Source: Propionibacteriaceae bacterium
GTDB taxonomy: Bacteria > Actinomycetota > Actinomycetes > Propionibacteriales > Propionibacteriaceae
NCBI GenBank assembly: GCA_031265875.1
Contig: JAISCA010000057.1
Coordinates: 1-54,267 of the forward strand
Length of the DNA stretch: 54,267 nt
Direction of reading: 5' to 3'
This document shows, piece after piece, positions 8,800 through 20,514 of this stretch. How positions within the stretch are numbered: the first letter of the stretch is position 1; every line of letters starts with the position of its first letter. The notes beneath the pieces were generated by a model. That model was not told the DNA's origin and ran no database searches. It was given only the letters and a program-made list of their open reading frames with translations. Position numbers and translations under genes: made by a program.

Positions 8800-9135
8800 C
8801 ATTTGCCCTTCAGTGGTGTTCGTACAGCTCTGGCTCGTTGGATAGCATCCAGTTATCGCCCCGGCTGATTAATCTGTCAGCGATCGTACGCCAAAACGCT
8901 CAGAAATACAAACACTGAAGCAATCGCTAGACAATTGGTTCCACCGAACTGGATCATTTCTCGGCGGCTACGACGGCGTGACTTCAGTCTAAGATCTCAG
9001 GGCCGGAACGGTCGCGGCGGTCGCGCTCGGAGCGGTCCCAGGCCGGGCCGGCCAGAGTGTTCGAAGCCGGTTCCGGCGCGGGCCGAGGTGCGGTCGCGGG
9101 AGCGATCCGGCATGATGCTGACTGGAGGTGGCGAC
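8800..9135. other. Intergenic region between divergent lsr2 and LacI-type genes
   Basis: About 330 bp that must hold the lsr2 promoter and the promoter of the LacI-type regulator. The first 140 bp are AT-richer than the surroundings; the remainder is GC-rich. I see no gene or clear palindromic operator. Confidence 0.4.
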
Positions 9136-10164
9136 TTGGCCGAGAATCGAGCCCGCATCCGGGACGTGGCAGCCCGGGCTGGCGTCTCCACCGCCACGGT
9201 CTCCAACACTCTCAACCATCCCGAGCAAGTGGCCGGCGCCACCAGGGCGCGGGTGGAACAGGCCATGGCCGAACTCAATTTCGTCAAGAACGCCTCCGCC
9301 CGCCAACTCCGGGTGGGCCGCTCCTTGATGGTCGGAGCCATCGTCTTGGACATCAGCAATCCTTTCTATACCGCCTTGATCCGAGGCATCGAAGATCGCC
9401 TGGCGGCCGATGATTGCACCTTGCTGATCTGCAGTTCCGACGAGGACCCGGAGCGGGAGGCCCGCTTCATGCGCTTATTCGCCGAACAAGGCGTCAGGGG
9501 CGTCTTGTTGACCCCCTCGGGCGACCCGGCCGAGCCTTTGAGCTATCTCAGCCGATTAGGCATTCCGGTGGTTCTGCTGGACGCCGAATCGGATCAGGTC
9601 AGCTCCGTCAGCGTCGACCACGTGGCCGGCGCCCGCCAGGCCGTCAGCCACCTGCTCGACCAGGGCCACCGTCGGATCGCTTTCATGAACGGCCCACCCG
9701 ATTTGAGGCAGTGCCGCGACCGGGCCCAGGGGGCCTGGGAAGCCGTCCTCGCCCACGGCCTGGACCCGGCGGCCGTGTTGGTGTCCCAATCCTTGGCCTC
9801 GATGAGCGCGGCCACCGGCCAAGCCGGTTTGGCCAATCTGCTGGACCAGCCCGGTCCCAAGCCGACGGCCGTCTTCTGCGTCAACGACGTGGTGGCGATG
9901 GGCGTCATCCGGGAGTTGCGCTCCCGTCACCTGGCCCTGCCCCAGGACGTGGCCGTGGTCGGATACGACGACATCCCCTTCGCCGAAGAGCTGATCACCC
10001 CCCTGAGCTCGGTGCGCCAACCCATGCACGATCTGGGCTGGAGCGCCGTCGACCTGCTCCTGACCGAGCCCGACCAACCCCGTCACATCACCTTCACGCC
10101 CCAATTGGTGGTACGGGCCTCCTCCCGCCCCTTCGGCCCCGCGGGCGACCGGACTCAGGTCTGA
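9136..10164 (+). CDS. LacI-family transcriptional regulator
   Basis: The open frame reaches 200 bp upstream, but a TTG at 9136 has GGAGG 7 nt before it and yields a normal 342-residue LacI protein. The N-terminal helix-turn-helix is RIRDVAARAGVSTATVSNTL with the hinge following (KNASARQLRVGRS). The periplasmic-binding-like effector domain follows: VGAIVLDISNPFYTALIRGI, then PTAVFCVNDVVAMGVIREL and DVAVVGYDDIPFAEELITPL. It belongs to the sugar-responsive GalR/LacI family and would repress sugar uptake or catabolic genes. No sugar operon adjoins it, so its regulon lies elsewhere. The effector is unknown. It converges with the DUF3180 gene. Confidence 0.93.
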   Translation: MAENRARIRDVAARAGVSTATVSNTLNHPEQVAGATRARVEQAMAELNFVKNASARQLRVGRSLMVGAIVLDISNPFYTALIRGIEDRLAADDCTLLICSSDEDPEREARFMRLFAEQGVRGVLLTPSGDPAEPLSYLSRLGIPVVLLDAESDQVSSVSVDHVAGARQAVSHLLDQGHRRIAFMNGPPDLRQCRDRAQGAWEAVLAHGLDPAAVLVSQSLASMSAATGQAGLANLLDQPGPKPTAVFCVNDVVAMGVIRELRSRHLALPQDVAVVGYDDIPFAEELITPLSSVRQPMHDLGWSAVDLLLTEPDQPRHITFTPQLVVRASSRPFGPAGDRTQV

Positions 10165-10204
10165 GCGGGCGGGGTCGTAAGTGCTCGGTCGTCGACCCCG
10201 TCGT

Positions 10205-10275
10205 CACTGAACGACGGGTCACAGCCCGCGACACGCCGTGGCAACAGTCCTAACTCTCCGCTAGCGTGAAGGGGC
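10205..10275 (+). repeat. Dispersed imperfect-palindrome repeat, copy A
   Basis: The copy contains ACGACGGGTCACAGC then GACACGCCG and ends CTCCGCTAGCGTGAAGG. It aligns with the copies at 46720-46800 and 47041-47123 (GAGCGACGGGTTACGA, then GACACGCCGAAACCAAGAG). It lies between convergent genes, consistent with a terminator-like role. Confidence 0.55.
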
Positions 10276-10327
10276 CGGGCCGAGCGGGAGGTTACGGCCG
10301 CCGCCGCTGACGACGGCGGGTCCGGCG

Positions 10328-10804
10328 TCAGTCGGCGTCGGCGTCGGTCGAGGAATCGTCGTGGCGGCTGCGGCACTCGCGCTCCAGGACCAGGCCGGCC
10401 ACCATCACCAGCAGGGCGGCCAAGGCGCAGACGGCTCCCCGCAGGACGCGCTGGTGCGAGGCCTCCAGGGCGTAACGGGGCAGGTTGACCAGCGCCAATA
10501 CGACGTAGGCGGCGGCTAGGGCGGCGCCGGCCAGAGCGCTGGCCCGGGCCAAGGCCAGGAGGGCGACGGCCCGGCTCGGGTCCGGGTAGCGGTGCTGCAC
10601 GTGATAGCGCTGGTGGGCCAGACGGGCGGCCGCCAGACCGAACAGGGCGACTCCGGCCAATAGACCGGCCACCAGCCAACTGGGCGGGGCCGGTCGATAG
10701 CCGAAGGCCTCCAACACCATCAGCGAGGACCAGCCGATGGCGCCGCCGAAAGCGGCGGCGGACAGCAGGCTGGGCCAGCGCAACGGCTTCAGGGGCCGGC
10801 TCAT
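10328..10804 (-). CDS. DUF3180 family membrane protein
   Basis: The product has 158 residues. Its ATG overlaps the stop of the folP-B-K gene by 4 bp (ATGA). There are four hydrophobic helices arranged as two pairs (about 14-32, 41-60, 85-107 and 124-143) and an acidic tail (DDSSTDADAD). Size, topology and position directly after folK match the actinobacterial DUF3180 family, whose function is unknown. The overlap indicates translational coupling to the folate enzymes. Confidence 0.85.
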   Translation of the reverse strand: MSRPLKPLRWPSLLSAAAFGGAIGWSSLMVLEAFGYRPAPPSWLVAGLLAGVALFGLAAARLAHQRYHVQHRYPDPSRAVALLALARASALAGAALAAAYVVLALVNLPRYALEASHQRVLRGAVCALAALLVMVAGLVLERECRSRHDDSSTDADAD

Positions 10805-12888
10805 CGGGGCCCTCCGACGGTCGAGCCCTCCGGCCTATCCGCCTGGGCCGCCGGACCGGTCTGGGCCGCCTGACCGGACGGAGCGGTTGGACCGGGCTGA
10901 AGGGTCGGGATGGCTAGGCGCAGGTCGTCCCGGCGCTGGACGCTCTGACCGTCCAGCCGGCTCAACCACTCGGTCAGGGGCCGGTCGCGCAGCCGGGCCG
11001 TCGGATCGACCTCCAACCAAGGGATCAGGACGAAGGCCCGCTCTTGGGCCCGGGGGTGGGGCAGGGCCAACTCGACCGTGGCCCGAGTCTGCTGTCCGAC
11101 CGCGATCAAGTCGATGTCAAGGTTACGGGGACCGTGGGCGACGTCGCGCCGCCGGCCCGCCGCCGCCTCGACCTCCAGCCCCCGGCGCAATAGCTCCTCG
11201 GCCGACCGATCCGTCTCGACCACTAGGACCAGATTCAAGAAGTCGGGTTGGTCGACCGGGCCGACGGCGGCGGTTTGGTAGAGCGAGGAGACCGCCACCA
11301 GGTCGAGACCGTCGGTGGCGGCCAAACCGGCCAGGCCGAATTGGAGCCAGCCGAGACGGTCTCCCAGATTGGAACCGAGGCTGAAGACGGCCCGGACCCG
11401 GCTGGCGGCGATCACGGAGCCGGCCGCGGCGCCAGCTAGCGAGCCAGCCGAGGCGTCGACCACTGGACTGGCCGCAGAGCCAACTGGGACGGTTCGCCGC
11501 ACGGTCACGGACACGTCCGCGAAGACGGCCGCCAACGGCGCCTCCGGCTTGTGCACGGTCACCTCGACGGCGCTCAGACTGCCCAGGGCCAGGGCGGCCT
11601 GAGCGATCCGATCGGCCAGGGTCTCGATCAGATCGCAGGAGGGACCGGCCACCAGTTCGGTCACGGCCTGGGCCAATCGACCGTAGTCGACGGTCTGGTC
11701 CAGGCGGTCGGCTCGAGACAGAAGCGGGGCCAACCAGGCCCGCAAGTCGACCCGGAAGGGCTGGTCGGTGGTCTTCTCCCAGTCGTAGACGCCATGGCGG
11801 CCGGCCACGGTCAGCCCGGTCAAGTCGATCCGGTCGCCCGTCGGCTCCAGCTCGGCCGCGGGAATCGGCTCGACCGCCTTCGGGTCGATGGGCACGGCCA
11901 TTGGTTTCGGCTCCGGCTCGGCCTGGAGAATCGGCTCGACCGGCGCCAACGGACCCAACGGCCAGGGGGCGGGGACGACCGGCCGGTGGGACCGACTGAC
12001 CGGGTGGCCGAGCCCGGACGGCCGGCTCGACCGCAATCTCTCCGCCACCGCCACGGCGGCCCGGTGTCCGGGCACGGTGTGGCAGCGGACCGCCCAGACC
12101 CGGCGCTGAGCCAACCAAGCGGTGACGGCTTGACTGGCCGCCTCGCGCCGGTCCGGTGCGGTCGGGTCCGGATAGGCCTGGACCAGGAAACGTTTACGCG
12201 AGGCTCCCCACAGGACGGGCCAGCCGAAGCTCTGCCAACGGTCGACCTCCCGCAGCAAGGCCCAGTTGTGCTCGGGCCGCTTGGAGAAGCCCAGGCCGGG
12301 ATCGATCACCAGCCGCTGGCGGTCCAGGCCGGCGGCCAAGGCGGCCTCGACCCGTTCCATCAACTCGGCCACCACCTCCACCGGAGCGTCGTCGTAGACG
12401 GCCAAGGAGTCGTCCGCGTCGAGCCGGCCGCGCCAGTGCATGACGACATAGCCCGCCGGGCTGTCCGCCACCAGGGGCAAGAGGTCGGGATCGGCCAGAC
12501 CGCCGGAGACATCGTTGACGATGAGGGCGCCGGCCGCGATGGCGGCGGCGGCCACCACCGCCCGGGTGGTGTCGACGCTGACCGCCAGACCAGCCCCGGC
12601 CAAGGCTTCCACCAGCGGCACGACCCGGGCCAGCTCCAGTTCCGGAGGCACCGGCTCGGCCCCGGGCCGGGTCGACTCACCGCCCAGGTCGATCACAGCG
12701 GCCCCCTGCTGGGCCAGTTCCAGGCCGTGGCTGCGGGCGTCGGCCGGGTCGAGCCAACGACCGCCGTCGGAGAAGGAATCCGTCGTCAGATTGAGGATGC
12801 CCATGATCCGGGTCGGCCCGGGGCTGAGCAACTGGGCCAGACGCCGAGCCGGACTGGACCAGACCGGACCGCCGGGGTGCGCGCTCAC
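10801..12888 (-). CDS. folP-folB-folK: Trifunctional folate enzyme: dihydropteroate synthase, dihydroneopterin aldolase and HPPK fused
   Basis: One 695-residue chain from a GTG at 12888. Residues about 25-290 are dihydropteroate synthase ([18 protein letters not shown], then [21 protein letters not shown] and [14 protein letters not shown]). A Pro-rich linker of about 60 residues follows. Residues about 350-470 are dihydroneopterin aldolase ([40 protein letters not shown]). Residues about 500-650 are hydroxymethyl-dihydropterin pyrophosphokinase ([20 protein letters not shown], and [10 protein letters not shown]). Together these cover the steps from dihydroneopterin to dihydropteroate. In most actinobacteria these are two or three separate genes. 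The start overlaps the folE stop (GTGA), so translation is coupled. A final Gln/Pro-rich tail of about 35 residues has no known role. Confidence 0.93.
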   Translation of the reverse strand: MSAHPGGPVWSSPARRLAQLLSPGPTRIMGILNLTTDSFSDGGRWLDPADARSHGLELAQQGAAVIDLGGESTRPGAEPVPPELELARVVPLVEALAGAGLAVSVDTTRAVVAAAAIAAGALIVNDVSGGLADPDLLPLVADSPAGYVVMHWRGRLDADDSLAVYDDAPVEVVAELMERVEAALAAGLDRQRLVIDPGLGFSKRPEHNWALLREVDRWQSFGWPVLWGASRKRFLVQAYPDPTAPDRREAASQAVTAWLAQRRVWAVRCHTVPGHRAAVAVAERLRSSRPSGLGHPVSRSHRPVVPAPWPLGPLAPVEPILQAEPEPKPMAVPIDPKAVEPIPAAELEPTGDRIDLTGLTVAGRHGVYDWEKTTDQPFRVDLRAWLAPLLSRADRLDQTVDYGRLAQAVTELVAGPSCDLIETLADRIAQAALALGSLSAVEVTVHKPEAPLAAVFADVSVTVRRTVPVGSAASPVVDASAGSLAGAAAGSVIAASRVRAVFSLGSNLGDRLGWLQFGLAGLAATDGLDLVAVSSLYQTAAVGPVDQPDFLNLVLVVETDRSAEELLRRGLEVEAAAGRRRDVAHGPRNLDIDLIAVGQQTRATVELALPHPRAQERAFVLIPWLEVDPTARLRDRPLTEWLSRLDGQSVQRRDDLRLAIPTLQPGPTAPSGQAAQTGPAAQADRPEGSTVGGPR

Positions 12889-13457
12889 GGCCGGCCGGCC
12901 ATGATCAGAGCCATCGCCTCCGCCCGCGAGGCTGGGTCATGCAATTGGCCCCGCACGGCCGATGTGACGGTACGAGAACCAGGCTTGCGCACCCCCCGCA
13001 TGGTCATGCAGAGGTGCTCAGCCTCGATCACGACGATGACGCCGGCCGGGGCCAGGGCCTGGACCAAGGCGTCGGCGACCTGCGTGGTCAAGCGTTCTTG
13101 GACTTGGAGACGCTTGGCGAAGAGATCGACCAACCGGGCCAACTTGGACAAGCCCACGATCTGTTTGCTGGGGCCAGGGATATAGCCGACGTGGGCCAAA
13201 CCGGTGAAAGGGGTCAGGTGGTGTTCGCAATAGGACCACAGTTCGATGTCCTTGACCAGGATGAGTTCCTCGTGGTCGATGTCGAAACGGGTGGCCAAGG
13301 CCTCCTCGGGGTCGCCGCCCAAGCCGGCCAAGGCCTCGGCGTAGGACCGCGCGACCCGCTCCGGGGTGTCCGCCAAACCGGGCCGGTCGGGATCCTCCCC
13401 CACACCGATCAGGAGTTCGCGGACCGCCCGGACGACACGGTCATGGTCGAAGGCCAT
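12885..13457 (-). CDS. folE: GTP cyclohydrolase I
   Basis: The frame continues upstream into ftsH, but the true start is the ATG at 13457 ([12 protein letters not shown]), 8 nt after the ftsH stop, giving 190 residues. The enzyme converts GTP to dihydroneopterin triphosphate, the first step of folate synthesis. The motifs [32 protein letters not shown] (zinc Cys and His), [19 protein letters not shown] and [15 protein letters not shown] (second zinc Cys) are all intact. Its stop overlaps the next start as GTGA. The ribosome-binding site is weak, so expression probably depends on coupling to ftsH. Confidence 0.96.
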   Translation of the reverse strand: MAFDHDRVVRAVRELLIGVGEDPDRPGLADTPERVARSYAEALAGLGGDPEEALATRFDIDHEELILVKDIELWSYCEHHLTPFTGLAHVGYIPGPSKQIVGLSKLARLVDLFAKRLQVQERLTTQVADALVQALAPAGVIVVIEAEHLCMTMRGVRKPGSRTVTSAVRGQLHDPASRAEAMALIMAGRP

Positions 13458-13464
13458 AGCCGGT

Positions 13465-15498
<2,034 letters not shown>

Positions 15499-15641
15499 GC
15501 ACCAACCTTGATTCGCGACGCAGGGCTGACGATACCAGTCGGAACCAGTGGCGGACAGTCCAGCGGCGCTGGTTCGAAGTGGACACAGCTAGTCGAGCGT
15601 GGCAGCTAAAACATCGGATTCGCGTCGCCGGGCGACGCCGC

Positions 15642-18600
15642 TCATAACCCAACTTCTAGCTGCGACACTCCACTAGAACTGAGGGCGCCGAGATCGATCA
15701 CCCGGTCGCAGCGGGCGGCCAAGGACTCGTCGTGCGAGATGACCAGGACGGGACGGGAATCCAAGTTGGCCCAGATGTCGTCCATCAGCGCGTCGGCCGT
15801 CTCGCGGTCGAGGTGTTCGGTCGGCTCGTCCAAGATGAGCAAGCCGTAGTCGCCCACCAGCAGCCGGGACAGGGCCAGACGACGGGCCTCGCCACCGGAC
15901 AGGGTCGAGCCCAGCTCCCCCACCGAACGGTCCGGGTCGAGACTGAGACCGGCCCGCCGCAGAGCCGTCACGACCTGCTCAGGGCTGGCCCCCTTGTGGC
16001 CGATACGGACGTTCTCGGCCACGCTGGTGGCGAAGATATGGGCGTCCTGGGCGAGGTAGCCGATCCGGCCGACGGCCTCGAGTTGGCCGCCCTGGGCCGG
16101 GATCAGACCCATGATGGTGGCGGCCAGAGTGGTCTTGCCGACGCCGGAAGGGCCGATCACGGCCAGGCTCTGGCCCGGCCCCAGCTCCAAGTCGACGCCA
16201 CGTACGACCGGCTCCGCTCCGGGCCAGCCGACGTCGACCTGGCTCAGACTGAGCTGGGCGGCCCGCTCGGGCGCGGACGGTTCGACGTCGCCGCGTCCGA
16301 CCGGCTCGGCCTCCAGCACCGCCACCACCCGGTCCAGGGCGGTCTCGGCCCGGGTCTGGGTCTGGGCCGACTGGGCGAAATTGGCGAAGACCTCGTGCAG
16401 AGCCAGCGGCGTCAAGACCAGGACCGCCAGCAGACGGCCGTCCAATTGACCGGCCGCCACCGCTTGACCGCCGATCCAAAGCCCGCCGATGACGGCCAGA
16501 CCGGCCGCCAGGACCTGCAGGCCGGCCCCCACGCCCTTGGCCCAAGCCGCCCTGGCTTCGACCTGCCGCAACTGCCCGTCGACCTTGGCCAAACCAGCCA
16601 AAGCGGCCGGGCTGGCGTCGTAAGCGGCCAGATCGGGCGCGCTCAAAGCCAGATTGTGGACCAGGGCGCCGAGCCGGCCGCGCAAAGGCACGGCGGCGCG
16701 GTCGGCCCGTTGGGAGACCCGCTGGGTGAACCAGGGCACCAGGAAGCCGCCCACCAGGGCGCTCAAGATCAAGACGGCCGTGGCCCCGACCGAGAAGCGG
16801 GCCAGCATGACGCCGGTCCCACCGACCACGACGGTGGCGGCCACGAAGGGGATGACGACACGGGCCACGACGTCCTCGATCGCCCCCACGTCGGCCACCA
16901 CCCGGACCAAGAGGTCGCCGCGCGAGCGCCCTAACAAGGTGGTGCGGGCCAGGCTGATGTAGGTGCGCAGACGGAGGGCCGACTGCATCCTGAGGGCCAG
17001 GTCGTGGCCGACCAAGCGCTCGACGTAACGGAAGACGGCGCGGGACAAGGCGAAGGTCCTCACCCCCACCGCCGCCACCGTCAGGAGCATGAAATTAGGA
17101 TGCTCGGCGGCACGTGAGATGAGCCAGGCCGAGACCGCCATCAAGGCCACCGAGGCCCCGGCGGCGACGGCGGCCAAGGCGATGGCGCCAGCCAAGCGGG
17201 AACGGCCTTGGGGCACCTGGTCCAGCAGGCTGGTGACCAGGCGGCGCAGAGCAGAGCGGCCCGGCGCGTCAGGCAGCGTGGGAGCCGGCTCCCCGATCAG
17301 GTCGTCCGGCTCCGCCTCTGAGCGGGCGACGTCGGGGAAGAGCCAGGAGACGGTGCCGCCGGCGTCGGCCGTAGCGGCCGGGAGCTGGCTCGGCCGCCGG
17401 TCGGCCGTCTCGGTCGAGGCCTCGGCCGAGGACTCCAGCGCGGCCTCCCCGGCGGTCCGATCCGACCGCTCCCGCTCGGCTGGTTCGGCTGACCCATCTG
17501 ATTCGGCTGGTTCGGCTGGCTCGTCTGGCTCGGCCAGCCAGACCACCCGGTCGGCGGCCTCCAGGACGGCGGGACGGTGCGACACCACCAGGGCCGAGGC
17601 CCCGGAGGCGCGCAGGCTGGCCAGTACCTTGGTCTCGGTGTCGGTGTCGAGCCCAGCCGTGGGCTCGTCCAGGAGGAGCAGGCGGGCGGAGCCCTGGTCG
17701 ATCCGGAGCAGGGCGCGGGCCAAGCCGACCCGGCGCCGCTCGCCCACCGACAGACCCTCCCCGCCCTGGCCGATCTGGCGGGCCGGGCTGAGCGAGCCGG
17801 CCCCGGCCCGCTCCAAAGCTAGCTTGATCTGAGCCAGGTCGGCGGCCGGCCAGCCCAAGCGGACATTGTCGGTTAGACTGCCGTCGACCAAGCCTGGCGT
17901 CTGCGGCACATAAGCCGTCAGGCGACGCCAGGCCGCCCAGTCCAGCCGAGCCGCCTCGACGCCGCCCAAGCGGAGCTGGCCGGTCTGGTGGGGCAGGAAG
18001 CCTAAGACCAGATTGAGCAGGGTGGTCTTGCCGCCGCCGCTGCGGCCGGCCAAGGCCACGATCTGGCCGGGGGCCAAGTCCAAGTCGAAGTCGGCCAGGG
18101 CTGGCCGGTCCGCCTCGGGATAACTGAAGCCGAGGCCCTGAGCCTGGATGGCGACCGACTGGGGGGCCCTCCGGTCGGCCTGGTCCGGTCCGACCGGCCA
18201 AGCCCGGTCGATCTCGCGGAAGGCGGCCTCAGCGGCGGCCAGACCGTCGGCCGAGTCATGGTAGTGGACGCCGACCTGACGGATCGGCAGGTAGACCTCC
18301 GGAGCCAGGATGAGGATGAAGAGGGCGACGTCGAGATGAAAATCAAAATTGTAGACCAGGCGGGTGCCGATGGTGACGGCGATGACGGCCACGGCCAGGG
18401 AGGAGAACAGCTCCAAGACCAAGGCGGACAGGAAGGAGACCCGCAGAATGGACATGGTCTCGCGCCGGTTGGCCGCTTCGGTCCGGCGCAGTCCGGCGGC
18501 TTGGGCCCGGGCCCGGCCGAAGACCTGCAAGGTGGGCAGGCCGGCCACCAGATCGGCGAAGTGGTTGGCCAACCGGGTCTGATAGGCCCAGCGGCGCTCG

Positions 18601-19358
18601 ACCTTGGCTTGGGTGGTCCAACCGACCAACGCCATCAACAGGGGGATGAAGGGGATGGTGACGGCGATGATGACGGCCGAGCGCCAGTCCGTCCACAAGA
18701 TGGCGGCTCCGATGATGACCGGCACGGTGGCGGCCAGCAAGAGCTGGGGCAGGTACTTGGAGAAATAGCCGTCCAAGGCGTCCAGCCCCTGGGTGACCAA
18801 GGTGACCAGGGTCGAGGAGGTCGAGGCGGCCAGGGCCGGGTTGTCCAAGCGAGCGGCCAGAATGTCCTGGCGGAGCTGGGACTTGACCTGGGCGGCCGCC
18901 CGCTGGGACAGCCAAGAGTTGAGCCAGCTCATCAGGCCACGCCCGATCAGGACGGCGGTCAATCCCAGCACGGCCCAGCCCAAGGAGCCGGCGCCGGCGC
19001 CGTAGAAGAGGCCGGCGATGGAGTCGGACAGCAGCCAGGCCTGGAGCAGGACCAGCCCGGCGGTGACGCAGCCGACCACCGCCCCGGCCAGGATGTAGGA
19101 ACGGGTGGCGCGGGCCCGCTTGACCAGACGGGGATCGACCGGACCCCTGGGGGCCCGGCTGACCGACCGCCGGGGACCGGACTGACCCCCGGTGGCCTGG
19201 CCCGAAGGGCCGGCTGGTCCGAGGGAGTCGTCCGCTTGACTGATCTGGTCGGCCGCCCCGAAGGCGACGGCGTCAGCCGGGGCTGCCGGGGATAGCCCGA
19301 CGGCTCGGGACCGCCGTTGGCGACCCCGAGCCGTCGGATCAGATGATTTGGATGTCAT
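15642..19358 (-). CDS. cydDC: Fused CydD-CydC ABC transporter for cytochrome bd assembly
   Basis: A single 1238-residue chain holds both half-transporters. A low-complexity head (about 85 residues) precedes the first membrane domain (about 90-380), then the first nucleotide-binding domain with GRSGGGKTT, LSVGERRRVGLARALL and LLLLDEPTAGLD. An acidic, repetitive linker (about residues 610-700, EPAEPAE-type) leads to the second membrane domain and a second nucleotide-binding domain with [24 protein letters not shown] and LLILDEPTEHLD. Both sites have intact catalytic Glu. CydDC exports thiols/haem-related compounds needed to mature cytochrome bd. The start codon overlaps the cydB stop (TGATG). 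Confidence 0.94.
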   Translation of the reverse strand: MTSKSSDPTARGRQRRSRAVGLSPAAPADAVAFGAADQISQADDSLGPAGPSGQATGGQSGPRRSVSRAPRGPVDPRLVKRARATRSYILAGAVVGCVTAGLVLLQAWLLSDSIAGLFYGAGAGSLGWAVLGLTAVLIGRGLMSWLNSWLSQRAAAQVKSQLRQDILAARLDNPALAASTSSTLVTLVTQGLDALDGYFSKYLPQLLLAATVPVIIGAAILWTDWRSAVIIAVTIPFIPLLMALVGWTTQAKVERRWAYQTRLANHFADLVAGLPTLQVFGRARAQAAGLRRTEAANRRETMSILRVSFLSALVLELFSSLAVAVIAVTIGTRLVYNFDFHLDVALFILILAPEVYLPIRQVGVHYHDSADGLAAAEAAFREIDRAWPVGPDQADRRAPQSVAIQAQGLGFSYPEADRPALADFDLDLAPGQIVALAGRSGGGKTTLLNLVLGFLPHQTGQLRLGGVEAARLDWAAWRRLTAYVPQTPGLVDGSLTDNVRLGWPAADLAQIKLALERAGAGSLSPARQIGQGGEGLSVGERRRVGLARALLRIDQGSARLLLLDEPTAGLDTDTETKVLASLRASGASALVVSHRPAVLEAADRVVWLAEPDEPAEPAESDGSAEPAERERSDRTAGEAALESSAEASTETADRRPSQLPAATADAGGTVSWLFPDVARSEAEPDDLIGEPAPTLPDAPGRSALRRLVTSLLDQVPQGRSRLAGAIALAAVAAGASVALMAVSAWLISRAAEHPNFMLLTVAAVGVRTFALSRAVFRYVERLVGHDLALRMQSALRLRTYISLARTTLLGRSRGDLLVRVVADVGAIEDVVARVVIPFVAATVVVGGTGVMLARFSVGATAVLILSALVGGFLVPWFTQRVSQRADRAAVPLRGRLGALVHNLALSAPDLAAYDASPAALAGLAKVDGQLRQVEARAAWAKGVGAGLQVLAAGLAVIGGLWIGGQAVAAGQLDGRLLAVLVLTPLALHEVFANFAQSAQTQTRAETALDRVVAVLEAEPVGRGDVEPSAPERAAQLSLSQVDVGWPGAEPVVRGVDLELGPGQSLAVIGPSGVGKTTLAATIMGLIPAQGGQLEAVGRIGYLAQDAHIFATSVAENVRIGHKGASPEQVVTALRRAGLSLDPDRSVGELGSTLSGGEARRLALSRLLVGDYGLLILDEPTEHLDRETADALMDDIWANLDSRPVLVISHDESLAARCDRVIDLGALSSSGVSQLEVGL

Positions 19359-20503
19359 CAGATGGCGTGCGCGGCTCCGACGGGGGCCGTGTCGTCAACG
19401 ATGTTCTTCGTGCTCAGGCGACGCCGGAAGACGAAGTAGGTCCAGGTCTGATAGGCCAAGACGACCGGCACCATGATGGCGGCGAAGATCGTCATCAGCT
19501 TCAAGGTGGTGTGCGAGTTGGCCACCAAGGTCAGATCGACCGAGATCCCGCCCAGAGCGTTCGAGTTGAAGCCCAGGTTCGGGAACATGTGCAACAGGAC
19601 CATCAGGATCATGGTCACGGTCGCCAGCGAGGTGCAGAGGAAGGCCAAGCCGTCACGGCCCTTGGCGCTGAAGAACCAAGCCCCGGCCAGGGCCACGATG
19701 GACAGCACGCCGACCACCCAAGCGATGGTGATGAGCAGGCTGACCTTGCCCGGCACGAAATCGGTGCCACCGTAGGCGTAATTGCCCCAGACCACGAAGA
19801 CGGCCAATAGGACCAGGCTGACCAGAACCGACTTGGCAGCCAGGCTCTTGGCCTTGGCCCGGACTTCGCCCCGCGTCTTGAGCGACAGGAAGATCGCCCC
19901 GTGACTGACGAAGAGAGCCACGAAGAGCAGCCCGCCGACCAGGCAGAAGGGATGGAACAGGCTCCAGAAACCGGAGTAGACCGGGATCACATGGCCTTCC
20001 CAATAGGACGCCTCGGACGCCACCAAGACGACGCCCTTGAGGAAGTTGGCGAAACCGACGCCGAAGACCAAGGTGGGCAGGAAACTGCCCACGCAGGCGG
20101 CCCAGTCCCAAGCCCGCCGCCAGGTCAGCGACTCCTGCTTGCCCCGGAACTCGAAGGCCACACCACGCAGGATGAGGCCGACCAGGACCAAGAACAAGGG
20201 CAGGTAGAGCGACGAGAACAGTGAGGCGTACCAACCGGCGAAAGCGGCGAAGGTGGCGCCGCCGGCCGTCAATAGCCAGACCTCATTGCCATCCCAGTGG
20301 GGGCCGATGGTGTTGACCATGACCCGGCGGTCGGAGTCCTTCTTGCTCAAGAAAGGCAAGAGCATGCCAACGCCGAAGTCGAACCCCTCCAAGAAGAAGA
20401 AGCCGATCCACAAGACGCCGATGAGAATGAACCAGAGCACAGCCAGCTTGTTATCGCTGAGCGGATAAGCGGTCTCAAGAGCGGTCAATGCGAGAGTATT
20501 CAT
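19358..20503 (-). CDS. cydB: Cytochrome bd ubiquinol oxidase subunit II
   Basis: The product has 381 residues with about nine hydrophobic helices. The N-terminal FFFLEGFDFGVGMLLPFL and IGPHWDGNEVWLLTAGGATF are signature segments of CydB. Further along, LFHPFCLVGGLLFVALFVSHG is typical. CydB partners CydA in the quinol oxidase, which reduces oxygen with high affinity under low oxygen. The gene follows cydA by 11 bp and overlaps the cydDC fusion, forming one operon. No small CydX-type subunit is visible. Confidence 0.96.
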   Translation of the reverse strand: MNTLALTALETAYPLSDNKLAVLWFILIGVLWIGFFFLEGFDFGVGMLLPFLSKKDSDRRVMVNTIGPHWDGNEVWLLTAGGATFAAFAGWYASLFSSLYLPLFLVLVGLILRGVAFEFRGKQESLTWRRAWDWAACVGSFLPTLVFGVGFANFLKGVVLVASEASYWEGHVIPVYSGFWSLFHPFCLVGGLLFVALFVSHGAIFLSLKTRGEVRAKAKSLAAKSVLVSLVLLAVFVVWGNYAYGGTDFVPGKVSLLITIAWVVGVLSIVALAGAWFFSAKGRDGLAFLCTSLATVTMILMVLLHMFPNLGFNSNALGGISVDLTLVANSHTTLKLMTIFAAIMVPVVLAYQTWTYFVFRRRLSTKNIVDDTAPVGAAHAI

Positions 20504-20514
20504 GCCGATCCCCC

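Noticed and set aside
8935-9135. N-terminal extension of the LacI regulator to the upstream TTG
   Set aside because: The extra 67 residues are Arg/Pro-rich, unlike the family, and a good ribosome-binding site precedes the internal TTG at 9136.
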